Counted from the stretch's first letter, positions 1-12,087 are shown. The stretch: 64,000 nucleotides of DNA from Ariolimax columbianus (GCA_036924085.1 JAVGWX010000025.1:32726502-32790501); one strand, 5' to 3'. Numbers and translations: made by a program. The notes: generated by a model not told the origin, from the sequence alone.

Positions 1-786
1 GTGCCTCGCTGTGTTCAATGTGGTCCACACCGCTAGGCACATTTACTATTGTGGTAGCCTGATGATGACTTTCCTGCTTAGCTGGCTGGGCTTGAGCTGG
101 GTAGGGCAAATCTAAAAGGCTTCCCCTGTTCTTCATTTCACTACTAATGCTCCGCTGGTTTCGCTTAGCTCCCTACCTTTCTGTTTACCACCTCTCCTTC
201 CCCTAGTCTGTCAGTGGGTTTGTTTGGGTCTCTCACTGACAAAGACTCTGAGGTAGGCAAGACATCTTGCCACCTGTTTGGGTCTCTCACTGACAAGGAC
301 TCTGAGGTAGGCGAGACATCTTGTCACCTCCAGTGGTACATGAACCTTTAGGTTGTATATCTAGGAGAAGAAAACTAACTTTGAATGGTCTGCTACCTTG
401 CAGGTAGTCTTGTGAAAGCCAATAGCTAGGGAAGAGCTGAAATATGCAGCCACTGTGTGCAGTCTATCATCATACTACCTATCTTATACTAAAAATAAAT
501 TAATATATAAACGAAGAAAAACTAACAAAAAAGACCCAACTTTGGCCAATAATTATTTCTAAATGACCCAGAATTCTGACAAAGACAAATTAGGTCATGT
601 TTTAGTACCTGGTGACCGGACCCCAACAAAAAAAGCCCAATTAAAGTTGAAAAGATGAATAAAAAGCAAAAATCCTGAAAAGGCTATACACAGAAAAAGT
701 CAGTTTGGGACACTGCAACGAGAAAACACTGAGTCCAGAACCAAGCCACACGACTCATCACTGGGACAATGAAGTCACCACCCATA
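1..786. other. No gene recognised; one short duplication
   Basis: I see no coding or TE signature that I can name here. The only structure is a direct duplication of about 54 bp at roughly 222-329, containing GTCTCTCACTGACAA followed by GACTCTGAGGTAGG. Confidence 0.5.
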
Positions 787-2181
787 GAGGCACTAGAAAC
801 AATGACAGGCCTCCAGTCAGTGGAGGATAGACGGGACATGAAGAGGCACTAGAAACAATGACAGGCCTCCAGTCAGTGGAGTATAGACGGGACATGAAGA
901 GGCACTAGAAACAATGACAGGCCTCCAGTCAGTGGAGGATAGACGGGACATGAAGAGGCACTAGAAACAATGACAGGCCTCCAGTCAGTGGAGGATAGAC
1001 GGGACATGAAGAGGCACTAGAAACAATGACAGGCCTCCAGTCAGTGGAGGATAGACGGGACATGAAGAGGCACTAGAAACAATGACAGGCCTCCAGTCAG
1101 TGGAGGATAGACGGGACATGAAGAGGCACTAGAAACAATGACAGGCCTCCAGTCAGTGGAGGATAGACGGGACATGAAGAGGCACTAGAAACAATGACAG
1201 GCCTCCAGTCAGTGGAGGATAGACGGGACATGAAGAGGCACTAGAAACAATGACAGGCCTCCAGTCAGTGGAGTATAGACGGGACATGAAGAGGCACTAG
1301 AAACAATGACAGGCCTCCAGTCAGTGGAGTATAGACGGGACATGAAGAGGCACTAGAAACAATGACAGGCCTCCAGTCAGTGGAGGATAGACAGGACATG
1401 AAGAGGCACTAGAAACAATGACAGGCCTCCAGTCAGTGGAGGATAGACGGGACATGAAGAGGCACTAGAAACAATGACAGGCCTCCAGTCAGTGGAGGAT
1501 AGACAGGACATGAAGAGGCACTAGAAACAATGACAGGCCTCCAGTCAGTGGAGGATAGACGGGACATGAAGAGGCACTAGAAACAATGACAGGCCTCCAG
1601 TCAGTGGAGGATAGACGGGACATGAAGAGGCACTAGAAACAATGACAGGCCTCCAGTCAGTGGAGGATAGACGGGACATGAAGAGGCACTAGAAACAATG
1701 ACAGGCCTCCAGTCAGTGGAGTATAGACGGGACATGAAGAGGCACTAGAAACAATGACAGGCCTCCAGTCAGTGGAGGATAGACGGGACATGAAGAGGCA
1801 CTAGAAACAATGACAGGCCTCCAGTCAGTGGAGTATAGACGGGACATGAAGAGGCACTAGAAACAATGACAGGCCTCCAGTCAGTGGAGGATAGACAGGA
1901 CATGAAGAGGCACTAGAAACAATGACAGGCCTCCAGTCAGTGGAGGATAGACGGGACATGAAGAGGCACTAGAAACAATGACAGGCCTCCAGTCAGTGGA
2001 GGATAGACGGGACATGAAGAGGCACTAGAAACAATGACAGGCCTCCAGTCAGTGGAGGATAGACGGGACATGAAGAGGCACTAGAAACAATGACAGGCCT
2101 CCAGTCAGTGGAGGATAGACGGGACATGAAGAGGCACTAGAAACAATGACAGGCCTCCAGTCAGTGGAGGATAGGTGGGAC
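787..2181 (+). repeat. 56-bp minisatellite, about 25 copies
   Basis: Unit 56 bp, containing ACAGGCCTCCAGTCAGTGGA, with few variants (GGATAGACGG/GTATAGACGG/GGATAGACAG). The last unit runs without a break into LINE coding sequence at 2182 (frame reading MTGLQSVEDRWDIKV), so the array appears to be an amplified segment of the RNase H LINE that follows it. Confidence 0.95.
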
Positions 2182-3160
2182 ATAAAAGTAATGCAGCAGG
2201 CAGAGAAATACAAGAGACTCGTGAACAAGCCAATGCACCAAAGAATGAACAGCCAAGGAAAGGACAGACGAGAAGGAACTGACACTCGAGGACCAAGTGC
2301 TGTCAGTGGGTATTATCACACTGTAACACCGAGGGAAGTGAGGAGGCTGACAGTCTAGCCAAAGAGAGAGCCAAACTGATACAGTAAGAACACCTGGTCA
2401 GCTATGGAGAAGCAAGGGCCAATAAAAGGGCAGTACAAGGTATAGTGGCAGATGACAGATACTACTAACTGGTTGGAAAGGCCAGTTTATCGTCCTTCGT
2501 CTCAGAACTGATCACAACAGAATGAGACACCACCTGAGCAGCGCATGAGCTGCAGTGGTCAGCGACCCATAGCTGACTGCTAGTGTCAGGGCCAGCAAAC
2601 CAGAGCTGCCAAGACCCTTCTACACCTCCATGCGGTGATCCTGGATAACAGGCTGCAGCAGGGTAGACTGGCTAAGGAGAAGGGATTGTAGAGGGAATGC
2701 TAACCCGGTACTAAAAAAAATGCTTGCTGAAGTGGGATGTGTTGGACCGAAAGGTGCAAATATCGCAGTCAAGCTGTAAACTATGACACAACGCATTCCT
2801 TTCTCTGGACTACATTCTGCTACTTAAGCCCTTTTAGGGTTTGGTAGTAGGAGATTGAGAACGAACAAAGCCAAGACACCACCTGTACACCAAATCCAAG
2901 ATAGGTACCACCAGCCTGTGTTACTGCGGCCTGGCAAACATGACAGCAGCACATGTACTTCAGGACTGCCCCCAGTACACAGATTTCTGGTCCACTTCCC
3001 TCGAGGAGAAACTGTACGGCGGTATTGAGACTCCAAAAAAAGACTATCTAAAGAATCCAAAGTCCTGGTCTAAACCAGCAATGATCGCAGAAGAAGAAAA
3101 GGATATAACTGAATTTGTTTTTATCAAAACACTGATCAACTTTGTAATAATATTGATCAA
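2182..3160 (+). mobile_element. RNase H-bearing LINE fragment, interrupted by a SINE
   Basis: The plus strand encodes, with stops, the end of a non-LTR retrotransposon ORF2. At about 2300-2385 it reads QWVLSHCNTEGSEEADSLAK, the RNase H1 block that corresponds to QWVPSHCNIQGNEEADRLAK in the better copy at 54.8 kb. After the SINE insertion (2537-2873) the terminal Cys/His segment resumes (GTTSLCYCGLANMTAAHVLQ, then DCPQYTD). It diverges from the other RNase H LINE copies in this window, so it is an older or different subfamily. It is dead: frameshifts and a stop precede the insertion. Confidence 0.75.
2537..2873 (+). mobile_element. SINE-1 copy with 12-bp target-site duplication
   Basis: A ~337-bp element inserted into the LINE above. 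The target-site duplication AGACACCACCTG is at 2525-2536 and again at 2874-2885. The 5' part reads GCGCATGAGCTGCAGTGGTC and the 3' part ends AGATTGAGAACGAACAAAG. The same family occurs at 23.7, 24.8, 36.0, 40.3, 41.2 and 45.3 kb. Head-to-tail order and the A/GAA-rich 3' end in other copies suggest a non-autonomous retroposon, but I cannot recognise a clean tRNA head, so the class is inferred. Confidence 0.8.
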
Positions 3161-3213
3161 ATATTGATAATCAAAGATAGAAATGTGAAATATAATGGAA
3201 ACAAAAATTGAAG

Positions 3214-3455
3214 GTTAATTAAAGGCAAGGGCTCGACTTCATCGCCGCATGTCTCCCCATATGACTTGGTCTCTATCCAAAGAATGGCATCCCGCCTGCC
3301 GAGAGGGTCACATAAAGCATGAACTCCGTAGCTGCAGCAATGAAACCAGGGAGCTCCAGAAAAAATTGCCATCATGAACCGACTGTCGCAGCTCGAATTT
3401 GAACCCCGACCGTCTGAACACGAGGCAAACGGCTTGACCACTTCGCCTAGCAAAT
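3214..3455 (-). mobile_element. SINE-4 copy, tRNA-derived
   Basis: On the minus strand it begins with a tRNA-like head: a box A-like GGCGAAGTGGTCAAG and a box B-like GGGGTTCAAATTCGAG, followed by a tail with TTTTTTCTGGAGCTCCCTGG. A second copy with the same layout is at 22633-22775. The anticodon arm is not convincing and the 3' body is long, so this is a SINE and not a tRNA gene. Confidence 0.7.
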
Positions 3456-3799
3456 GGTAGGGTATGCTAAGTGTTGGTTCGAGTCCTCCTGCAGATCAGA
3501 AAAAAATGGTTGCTGTATTTCAACACTGATTCCTGACATGCATTCAAGAGACGAGGAGATTGATAAATCGTACATAAAAATTTATTTTGGAGAATAGATG
3601 GCAGATGGTTGGCAAAACCAGACACTAATAATACATTCAAAATGGTTCTGCTGTGTGTGAGACCATCAGCTCAATAATGGACGAGGTCTGTACGTCCGTC
3701 TATACCAACATATTCCAGCTCATGACATGGGAGCACATAACTGAAAGACAGTAACAGGTCAGTGTAGTCCTGTAGCATTCACTGTCATCAGGGGTCAAG
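3456..3799. other. No feature recognised
   Basis: Unique-looking AT-rich sequence between a SINE and a CR1 copy; I see no open frame or repeat that I can support. Confidence 0.4.
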
Positions 3800-4945
3800 T
3801 GTTAGACTTATTTACTTAATGTCTTTATACTGGTTTAGAAGAGACTGCAGAGTATGTAAACAACCAGTTTCCTTTACATTTCCTCGCTCTAAAAACTATG
3901 TGCATACAATCTAATTTTAAATGCATTAACTGTCCCTGCCTCCACTACTTCCTGTTGCAATGCATTCCAAACATTCACCAGTCTGTAACTAAAAAAATAT
4001 TTCCTAATATCTAACTTGGACCTTTCTTTAGTTAATTTATAGCTATGCCCTCTTGTTCTTGTGGGTGGTTGTATTATGAAAAACTTGTTATAGTCTAATT
4101 TATCCATACCTCTGATCATCTTATAAACCTGTATTAAGTCACCACAAATTCTTCTCTCTTCTAGACACTGTAGGCCGGTTTTTCTGAGTCTTTCCTCATA
4201 ACTGTAATCCCACTATCAGCTTTGTCACTTTTTTTTGTATCCTTTCCAGCATGTTTATATCCCCTCTACGATAAGGACTCCACACCTGTACACAGTACTC
4301 CAATCTAGGTCTAACTAATGGACTCCACACATGTACACAGTACTCCAATCTAGGTCTAACTAATGGACTCCACACCTGTACACAGTACTCCAATCTAGGT
4401 CTAACTAATGGACTCCACACCTGGACACAGTACTCCAATCTAGGTCTAACTAATGGACTCCACGCCTGTACACAGTACTCCAATCTAGGTCTAACTAATG
4501 GACTCCACGCCTGTACACAGTACTCCAATCTAGGTCTAACTAATGGACTCCACGCCTGTACACAGTACTCCAATCTAGGTCTAACTAATGGACTCCACGC
4601 CTGTACACAGTACTCCAATCTAGGTCTAACTAATGGACTCCACACCTGGACACAGTACTCCAATCTAGGTCTAACTAATGGACTCCACGCCTGTACACAG
4701 TACTCCAATCTAGGTCTAACTAATGGACTCCACACCTGTACACAGTACTCCAATCTAGGTCTAACTAATGGACTCCACGCCTGTACACAGTACTCCAATC
4801 TAGGTCTAACTAATGGACTCCACGCCTGTACACAGTACTCCAATCTAGGTCTAACTAAAGGACTCCACACCTGTACACAGTACTCCAATCTAGGTCTAAC
4901 TAATGCTTTATACAGTTTGACTATCACTTCCTTGCATGAAGTATT
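3800..4945 (-). mobile_element. CR1-like LINE 3' end with internal array
   Basis: Minus strand. The C-terminal part of a reverse-transcriptase ORF includes [46 protein letters not shown] and the terminal RLYAHSF. The motif order (RLEYCVQ.WSP, ML.R.QK.ATK, RG.L.QVYKMI, NAW..LP.EVV) is that of CR1 elements. The 3' UTR carries the family tail containing CTAAACCAGTATAAAGAC. The copy is 5'-truncated and holds an array of its own RT segment at 4276-4905. Confidence 0.85.
4276..4905 (-). repeat. 45-bp array of CR1 RT codons, 14 copies
   Basis: Exactly 14 units of 45 bp (630 bp). Each unit encodes the 15 residues LVRPRLEYCVQVWSP of the surrounding CR1 reverse transcriptase, so the amplified block stays in the LINE reading frame and gives an artificial 243-codon ORF. 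Variation is limited to a few C/T changes (ACACC/ACGCC) and one GTACA/GGACA site. Confidence 0.97.
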
Positions 4946-5796
4946 ATGTGAAGTTTAAGATATGTGTGTGTGGTGGGGTTGGAGTAGTGGCCAGCGCCTT
5001 CCTTGCTGCCTGGTATTAGTCAAAGGTGAAGGAAGTGATATCAATGTCATTCATGCTAGCCAATGTGGTATCTCGTGGATTCTAAGTCAGAATTTGTATT
5101 TGGTGATGGAGGGGGTTGTGATGGAGAGGGTTGGTGGTGGAGGGGGTTGGTGGCATTAGTTTTGTGCCTCCATACAGGGACAACATACACACCATAATCA
5201 GTATGAGCCACCAGAGACACGCAGCGTATGATTAGCATAGCCGTACATCATTTGCTATTCATGATAAAGGTGCGGGGTATGAATCCTGCTATCTGTACGT
5301 TCCATTCAACTTAACTGTCAATGGGTACCTGTCGTATAACTAAAGAAGTAAAAGGCAGCAAGGAAAGAAACTGGCCACCACCTGTATTATGCAACATGGA
5401 AGTCACTAAATAGACTCCAAATGGCGTGTCATGATACAGGATGAACTTAACGAGATGGGGATACAGAGATGACGAGACACGTAAAGATACACAAGACCCA
5501 GATGATCTGTCCTAACCTTCTGGAAACATGCGATATAGATGACATGTTGAGGGGGGAAATGACAAGGCAATTCACGTGGGTGAACCATGACTTCTGATGT
5601 GGTGCCCAAGACATGTAGATAAGCCAGTACCTTCACTGACTTCCGTTATATGTACATATATAAAATGAGGTGCTAATGAGCCATAGAAAACACAGCTTCT
5701 CATTTACACGGCACATTTAGTCACAAATGACGAAGAACATGTGGATATGTGACATGACCTCTGTTAGTCCCAAGCGAGAGAATCAGGGACATGACA
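4946..5796. other. No gene recognised
   Basis: Contains a GGTTGGTGGTGGAGG-rich patch near 5110-5155 and a weak tRNA-like stretch at about 5228-5300 (box B-like GGGGTATGAATCC) that could be a decayed SINE head. Nothing is well enough supported to name. Confidence 0.35.
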
Positions 5797-6734
5797 TTGC
5801 TACTAACTATAAGCAGACAGATAAACATAGCCTACCCTAACAAAGCTGCAAGATATCCAGATCGCTACTGGCTATAAGCAGACAGATAAACATAGCCTAG
5901 CCTTACCAAACTGCAAGATATCCAGATCGCTACTAGCTATAAGCAGACAGATAAACATAGCCTACCCTTACAAAGCTGCAAGATATCCAGATCGCTACTA
6001 GCTATAAGCAGACAGATAAACATAGCCTACCCTTACAAAGCTGCAAGATATCCAGATCGCTACTAGCTATAAGCAGACAGATAAACATAGCCTAGCCTTA
6101 CCAAACTGCAAGATATCCAGATCGCTACTAGCAGACAGATAAACATAGCCTACCCTTACAAAGCTGCAAGATATCCAGATCGCTACTAGCTATAAGCAGA
6201 CAGATAAACATAGCCTAGCCTTACAAAGCTGCAAGATATCCAGATCGCTACTAGCTATAAGCAGACAGATAAACATAGCCTACCCTTACAAAGCTGCAAG
6301 ATATCTAGATCACTACTAGCAGACAGATAAACATAGCCTACCCTTACAAAGCTGCAAGATATCCAGATCGCTACTAGCTATAAGCAGACAGATAAACATA
6401 GCCTACCCTTACAAAGCTGCAAGATATCCAGATCGCTATAAGCAGACAGATAAACATAGCCTAGCCTTACCAAACTGCAAGATATCCAGATCGCTACTAG
6501 CAGACAGATAAACATAGCCTACCCTTACAAAGCTGCAAGATATCCAGATCGCTACTAGCTATAAGCAGACAGATAAACATAGCCTAGCCTTACAAAGCTG
6601 CAAGATATCCAGATCGCTACTAGCTATAAGCAGACAGATAAACATAGCCTAGCCTTACCAAACTGCAAGATATCTAGATCGCTACTAGCTATAAGCAGAC
6701 AGATAAACATAGCCTACCCTTACAAAGCTGCAAG
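5797..6734. repeat. ~65-bp minisatellite, about 15 copies
   Basis: Unit about 65 bp, containing AGCAGACAGATAAACATAGC and GCTGCAAGATATCCAGATCG. Several units lack the TAGCTATAAGC block (about 10 bp shorter), so two length classes are interleaved. Confidence 0.95.
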
Positions 6735-7050
6735 CTATCAACATTGCTAGTCACACCAATAAATAAAGTTGACAAATATTCAATTTACTGCAAAAATTCC
6801 CTCAATAAAATTGGTTGGGATGCATTCAATAAAGTAGTGACGACGACAACTGCAAAGGTCAGTATGACTGAAAATATTGGTCCAACAATGCACTTGTCAC
6901 TGAAATTGATGTCATAAATTTGTTTATTAGCTCGTCTCAATTTCTATTGGCTGCGATGTATGCAATAATTGTGTTCATTAATTCCCCCGTTTTACTCCAA
7001 TGTGAAGCTTACACTATCACAGCAGCGGGCCACTTTTAAATTCAGACCAC
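6735..7050. other. No feature recognised
   Basis: AT-rich spacer between two arrays; no coding or repeat signal seen. Confidence 0.35.
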
Positions 7051-7409
7051 CAGCCTCATTTTTAGATGTGGACCTTACAGTCCAGACTCATTTTTAGATG
7101 TGGACCTTACAGTCCAGACTCATTTTTAGATGTGGACCTTACAGACCAGACTCATTTTTAGATGTGGACCTTACAGTCCAGACTCATTTTTAGATGTGGA
7201 CCTTACAGACCAGACTCATTTTTAGATGTGGACTTTACAGTCCAGCCTCATTTTTAGATGTGGACCTTACAGACCAGACTCATTTTTAGATGTGGACTTT
7301 ACAGTCCAGACTCATTTTTAGATGTGGACTTTACAGTCCAGCCTCATTTTTAGATGTGGACTTTACAGTCCAGCCTCATTTTTAGATGTGGACCTTACAG
7401 TCCAGCCTC
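7051..7409. repeat. 32-bp minisatellite, about 11 copies
   Basis: Unit contains TCATTTTTAGATGTGGACCT and TTACAGTCCAGAC. It stops exactly where a mariner C-terminal coding fragment begins. Confidence 0.95.
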
Positions 7410-7410
7410 A

Positions 7411-7620
7411 TTGGTGGGAGATGTTCCGCGAATGACAGAGAGTTTGAATATGAAATATGGGTGAGACAAGAGATCAAGGACTTCCATGCTGCAGGTGCAG
7501 GTGCACTGATGAGGCCATGGGATAAGTGTATCAATGTTGGTGGGAAATATGTCAGCAACTTCATCAGCCATGTCTGACTATAGGTTGATGCCACCTTGGA
7601 GCAGCAACTCGACTGAGTTT
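7411..7620 (+). pseudogene. Mariner transposase C-terminal fragment
   Basis: The plus-strand frame reads GGRCSANDREFEYEIWVRQE, then RPWDKCINVGGKYV and a stop. The pattern (F..D.E....V..W, then RWDKCI...G.YVE) is the C-terminus of mariner transposases. No catalytic aspartates are present; the rest of the element is missing. Confidence 0.6.
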
Positions 7621-7640
7621 TGAGGTTTTCATTTTCGGTT

Positions 7641-8139
7641 GTCTCTTCTCACTTCCCTGTATCTCTTCTCACTTCCCTGTGTTGTCTCTTCTCACTTGCT
7701 TGTGTTGTCTCTTCTCACTTCCCTGTGTTGTCTCTTCACTTCCCTGTATCTCTTCTCACTTCCCTGTGTTGTCTCTTCTCACTTCCCTGTGTTGTCTCTT
7801 CTCACTTCCCTGTGTTGTCTCTTCTCACTTCCCTGAGTTGTCTCTTCTCACTTGCTTGTGTTGTCTCTTCACTTCCCTGTATCTCTTCTCACTTCCCTGT
7901 GTTGTCTCTTCTCACTTCCCTGTGTTGTCTCTTCTCACTTCCCTGTGTTGTCTCTTCTCACTTCCCTGTGTTGTCTCTTCTCACTTCCCTGTGTTGTCTC
8001 TTCACTTCCCTGTGTTGTCTCTTCTCACTTTCCTGTGTTGTCTCTTCTCACTTTCCTGTGTTGTCTCTTCACTTCCATGTGTTGTCTCTTCTCACTTCCC
8101 TGTGTTGTCTCTTCACTTCCCTGTGTTGTCTCTTCTTAT
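7641..8139. repeat. 23/18-bp minisatellite, about 23 copies
   Basis: Units TTGTCTCTTCTCACTTCCCTG (23 bp with flanks) and a shorter 18-bp form lacking TCTCA. Low-complexity Leu/Ser/Cys-rich ORFs in three frames are artefacts of it. Related in sequence to the 21-bp array at 8213, from which it is separated by a CR1 tail. Confidence 0.93.
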
Positions 8140-8212
8140 TGTAACTGGTTGTATACAGACTCTGCAGGGTCTTCTAAACCAGTATAAAGACGTTACGTTA
8201 AGTTAAGTTAGT
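8138..8212 (+). mobile_element. CR1-like LINE 3' tail only
   Basis: A 75-bp piece with GTAACTGGTTGTATACAGAC and CTAAACCAGTATAAAGACG, ending in repeated AGTTA: the same 3' tail as at the end of the CR1 copy at 15.5 kb. It is an extreme 5' truncation, inserted between two related minisatellites. Confidence 0.75.
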
Positions 8213-8354
8213 TCCCTGTGTTGTGTTGTCTCTTCCCTTCCCTGTGTTGTCTCTTCCCTTCCCTGTGTTGTCTCTTCCCTTCCCTGTGTTGTCTCTTCCC
8301 TTCCCTGTGTTGTCTCTTCCCTTCCCTGTGTTGTCTCTTCCCTTCCCTGTGTTG
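8213..8354 (-). repeat. 21-bp array at the 3' end of a LINE, 7 copies
   Basis: On the minus strand each unit encodes QHREGKR in frame with the C-terminus of the adjacent LINE. The other copy of that LINE (62-63.2 kb) has the same 21-bp repeat (QHREVKP) in the same place, so it is probably part of the element's own 3' end. Confidence 0.9.
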
Positions 8355-8890
8355 CATGAACTTACTTTCACCCAGCCTAAAGTGGCTCTTCAGGTTACAT
8401 CTCCATTTGGATCTGTCTGCAGCTATGTCTTCCCAAAATGTCAGATCCATATCCAGAGCCCTCATGTTCCGCTTACATCCGTCTTTGAACTGCAGCTGTG
8501 GTCGGCCAACCGTTCTTTTATCACACGCCAGCTGTCCATAGAGAATATCTTTGGGGGTGTGACCATCTTCCATGCGACGAACATGACCAAGCCGTCGCTG
8601 CCTAGAATACACTTCTGCATTTGTCAACCTGTCTCCCCATGAGTCGGCTAGGATGGATCTTAGGGGCTGTAGGTGAAAGGTGTTGAATCTTTGCTCCTGT
8701 TTGGCATAGGTTGTCCACGCTTCGTTACCATATAGGAGCATACTGACACAGGCATTGTAAACCATGACCTTGGCCTTGGCTGTGAGTTTTGAGTTTTCCC
8801 AGACACGTGTTGTGATAGGGATAAATATAGCAGCAGTTTTGTCAATGCAATGCCTATTTAGGGGTCTAGGGAGAGCCTAACATTGACGAG
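8355..8890 (-). mobile_element. Non-LTR retrotransposon C-terminus (family C)
   Basis: The minus-strand ORF has MLLYGNEAWTTYAKQEQRFN, RQRRLGHVRRMEDGHTPKDI, GRPQLQFKDGCKRNM and DIAADRSKWR. This is the region after the reverse transcriptase fingers/palm of LINEs whose sequence ends with LYGSEAWT...GHV.RM.DGR.PK.LLYG. It is 5'-truncated, with no RT active site present. Its 3' side grades into the 21-bp array. Confidence 0.8.
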
Positions 8891-9360
8891 GGACCCCAGG
8901 TAAGTGAACTGGTCCACAGGGACAATGTAAGTGCAATAACAAATGGTTTAAGTTCGTATCACATTCAGTTGTTTTTTTAACAACCTTTGTGACCTATATA
9001 CTGATTTGCGATGTGTTTACAAAAATTGAGCTAAAATTCAGATAAAAAACAACGAAGTATTCAATCATAAAAACCATAGAGAAGTATCATTAATGGGGAG
9101 GTGAACATGTCATCGCACAGTAATGACAACTTTACAAATTCACCATAAATAAGTCTACATTAAATGATAGCTGCGCCTGTGCCAGATTGTCAGCTGTGTT
9201 TTAGGTTATTTCAAAACCAGAAATGCCACATACTAAATGATAGAACATGACACAATTGAAGTCGACGCTGGTCGATCGGACGGAAACGGAAGTAAGTTTT
9301 GCGTGGATGTTATGGGTCGAATAAGCTGTAAAAAGTTCAAGAAACCTGTTTGCAAATATT
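8891..9360. other. No gene recognised
   Basis: AT-rich, no supported feature. A small plus-strand frame at 9237-9428 runs into the following array and has no recognisable domain. Confidence 0.35.
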
Positions 9361-9670
9361 TGCAATCATTCACCTTTCGTGCTCCGATGTGGAACATAGA
9401 CCAACTCTACCACGTCCCTCTGAAATGAAATCTGCAATGATTCACCTTTCGTGCTCCGATGTGGAACATAGACCAACTCTACCACTAGTCCATGACAGGA
9501 AATCTGTTTGCAATGATTCACCTTTCGTGCTCCGATGTGGAACATAGACCAACTCTACCACGTCCCTCTGAAAGGAAATCTGTTTGCATTCATTCACCTT
9601 TCGTGCTCCGATGTGGAACATAGACCAACTCTACCACGTCCCTCTGAAAGGAAATCTGTTTGCATTCATT
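9361..9670. repeat. 71-77-bp repeat, 4 copies plus a partial
   Basis: Unit contains TTCACCTTTCGTGCTCCGAT and AGACCAACTCTACCAC, with starts near 9368, 9439, 9515 and 9591. Confidence 0.9.
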
Positions 9671-10524
9671 CACCTTTTCACTTAGTTGTGAAGCACAGGC
9701 CTGTACAGAGCTTTTGACGTGGCTGATTATAATGGAAATAATGTTAAGGAGTAATTTGCCAGCCCCAAGCACAACCCTCTTTAGTCGCCATTTATAATTA
9801 AATAATTTACTGCACTATAAGTCATTTATTTAAAATAAGTGCATCTGAGTGTTCGTCTTTCATCCTCTTCCTACTGCTTCGTCAGATATTCGCACACAAA
9901 CGACAGAAAAGTTTCTGTCTCCTGGGGAAATGAGTTCTTTCCTCTTTTATTCCCTATATCATTTTTGGGGAGTTGTTTCTAGTTCTCTTGTTTAGGCCCA
10001 AGTGATTGTTTGGCAAGGTTGTGGCTTTTTTGAATAGTTAGGTGTGATACCCCATGAGTTGGAATGTCGTCTACCCTAAACGGATTTAACCAAACTCAGA
10101 TCATCTTCACAAATCTGCAGGTTTGTGGTTTTATGTACATCAAAGTTGGCAATACCATAAGTTGGAGAGTTAACTACCCTAAAGCATGGCATTCTAGTGG
10201 GCCTGGTTGCAAATCACTTTTCTGTGTGGGAACTACTCTCCTTACAGGGCCTCACTTTTCTGTGTGGGAACTACTCTCCTTACAGGGCCTCACTTTTCCC
10301 TGAACTAGAAATCCCCTAGCAAAACTACCCCCCCCCCCCCATCCCCCTTCCCTTCTCCCCCCGCAAAGGCCTCACTTTTCCCTGAAGTAACTATATACTT
10401 CATACTCTGGCCTGACTTTTCATTGAATTAATAAAACCTCTCTCATGGCCTCCACTTTTTCCTGAAATAACAAAACCTTCTCTCTTAGGGCCTCCATTTT
10501 TCCTGAATAATAAACCAAAGCTAC
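9671..10524. other. Non-coding; short 38-bp duplication and C-tract
   Basis: Two copies of a 38-bp unit (TGTGTGGGAACTACTCTCCT) at about 10214-10290, followed by a degenerate series of CCTCACTTTTCCCTGAA-like blocks to 10510 and a run of C at 10329-10340. No gene seen. Confidence 0.5.
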
Positions 10525-11085
10525 AGTAGTAGTGAAAGCAAAACGTCAACAAAAACTTGTATAGGTAATGGTCAGTGACATCACTAAGACAAAAACTTGT
10601 ATCTGTAATGGTTCAGTGACCTCACTAAGACAAAAACTTGTATAGGTAATGGTCAGTGACATCACTAAGACAAAAACTTGTATCGGTAATGGTTCAGTGA
10701 CCTCACCAGGACAAAAACTTGTATAGGTAATGGTTCAGTGACCTCACCAGGACAAAAACTTGTATAGGTAATGGTTCAGTGACCTCACCAGGACAAAAAC
10801 TTGTATAGGGTTCAGTGAACTCAACAGGACAAAAACTTGTATAGGTAATGGTTCAGTGACCTCACTAGGACAAAAACTTGTATAGGTAATGGTTCAGTGA
10901 ACTCACCAGGACAAAAACTTGTATCGGTAATGGTTCAGTGACCTCACCAGGACAAAAACTTGTATCGGTAATGGTTCAGTGACCTCACTAAGACAAAAAC
11001 TTGTGCAGGTAATGGTTCAGTGACCTCACTAGGACAAAAACTTGTACAGGTAATGGTTCAGTGACCTCACCAGGACAAAAATGAT
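10525..11085. repeat. 41-bp minisatellite, about 14 copies
   Basis: Unit contains ACAAAAACTTGTATAGGTAA and TGGTTCAGTGACCTCACC. Two sub-types (ATAGG/ATCGG) alternate irregularly. Confidence 0.95.
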
Positions 11086-11789
11086 AGCAGCATCCATGTT
11101 ACGTCCACATGGCCTTCATTAGGGGCCTGTTGTTAGGGAGGGAAGCATAGACTCACTGTACCTCAATATAAAAAGTTAATGGTTGTCCCGTATCAGACAC
11201 CGTTGTCGGGAATAAAGTGTTAGACATTTAATTGAACTAGTTCCCTTCCTCCCTGTCTTTCCTTCTCTAACAATAAGCCAAGTGCCCATTAATAGCTGGG
11301 TCACCTGGAGCGTGCCAATAGTGGGGATAAAACTGGTACCTTTGCAGTTACTCAGACACTTCTCTATGAATAATGACAAATAAATTGTGACCAGTCTACC
11401 GGCCGTCAACCAAACTTGATAACAAAACAATTTAATGTCAAACAAGAATATTGATAAATATGTACATTTCTGGAACGTCTCCATTTAGGCTACATGATCC
11501 AGTGGATGTGTTTTATGACGGAAACTTTGGATGTGACCTCTTTCGTCACCAGAGTGGTTAGCCCAGTGGAAACGATTGGACCAAGCGTGTCATAAAACGT
11601 GACTACAGAAGGTTTTTTATGAGGCTAGCAATCTCATTGTATGAAAGCATTGCTACTGAAACCAGCACTACAAGGGTTCAGATACAGGCTTCCTGTAAGG
11701 GGGCCCGCTGTAGTGGTGGCCCTATACTTCACTTGAGACTGTGGCAGATGAACCCGTTAATTCAAAACGATCTCACAGTGCAACACATA
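11086..11789. other. No gene recognised
   Basis: I checked both strands and see no domain in the small frames at 11176-11484 (minus) and 11619-11831 (plus). Confidence 0.35.
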
Positions 11790-12087
11790 TTGTTAAATTT
11801 GAGAGAGCACAGATGGCTCTCCCCAATTTGAGAGCACAGATGGCTCTCCCCAATTTGAGAGAGCACAGATGGCTCTCCCCAATTTGAGAGAGCACAGATG
11901 GCTCTCCCCAATTTGAGAGAACACAGATGGCTCTCCCCAATTTGAGAGAACACAGATGGCTCTCCCCAATTTGAGAGAGCACAGATGGCTCTCCCCAATT
12001 TGAGAGAGCACAGATGGCTCTCCCCAATTTGAGAGAGCACAGATGGCTCTCCCCAATTTGAGAGAATACACCTGGCTCTCCCCAATT
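11790..12087. repeat. 29-bp minisatellite, about 10 copies
   Basis: Unit GAGAGAGCACAGATGGCTCT plus CCCCAATTT; one early unit lacks GAGA. Open in several frames because 29 is not a multiple of 3 and the unit has no stop on the minus strand. Confidence 0.95.
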
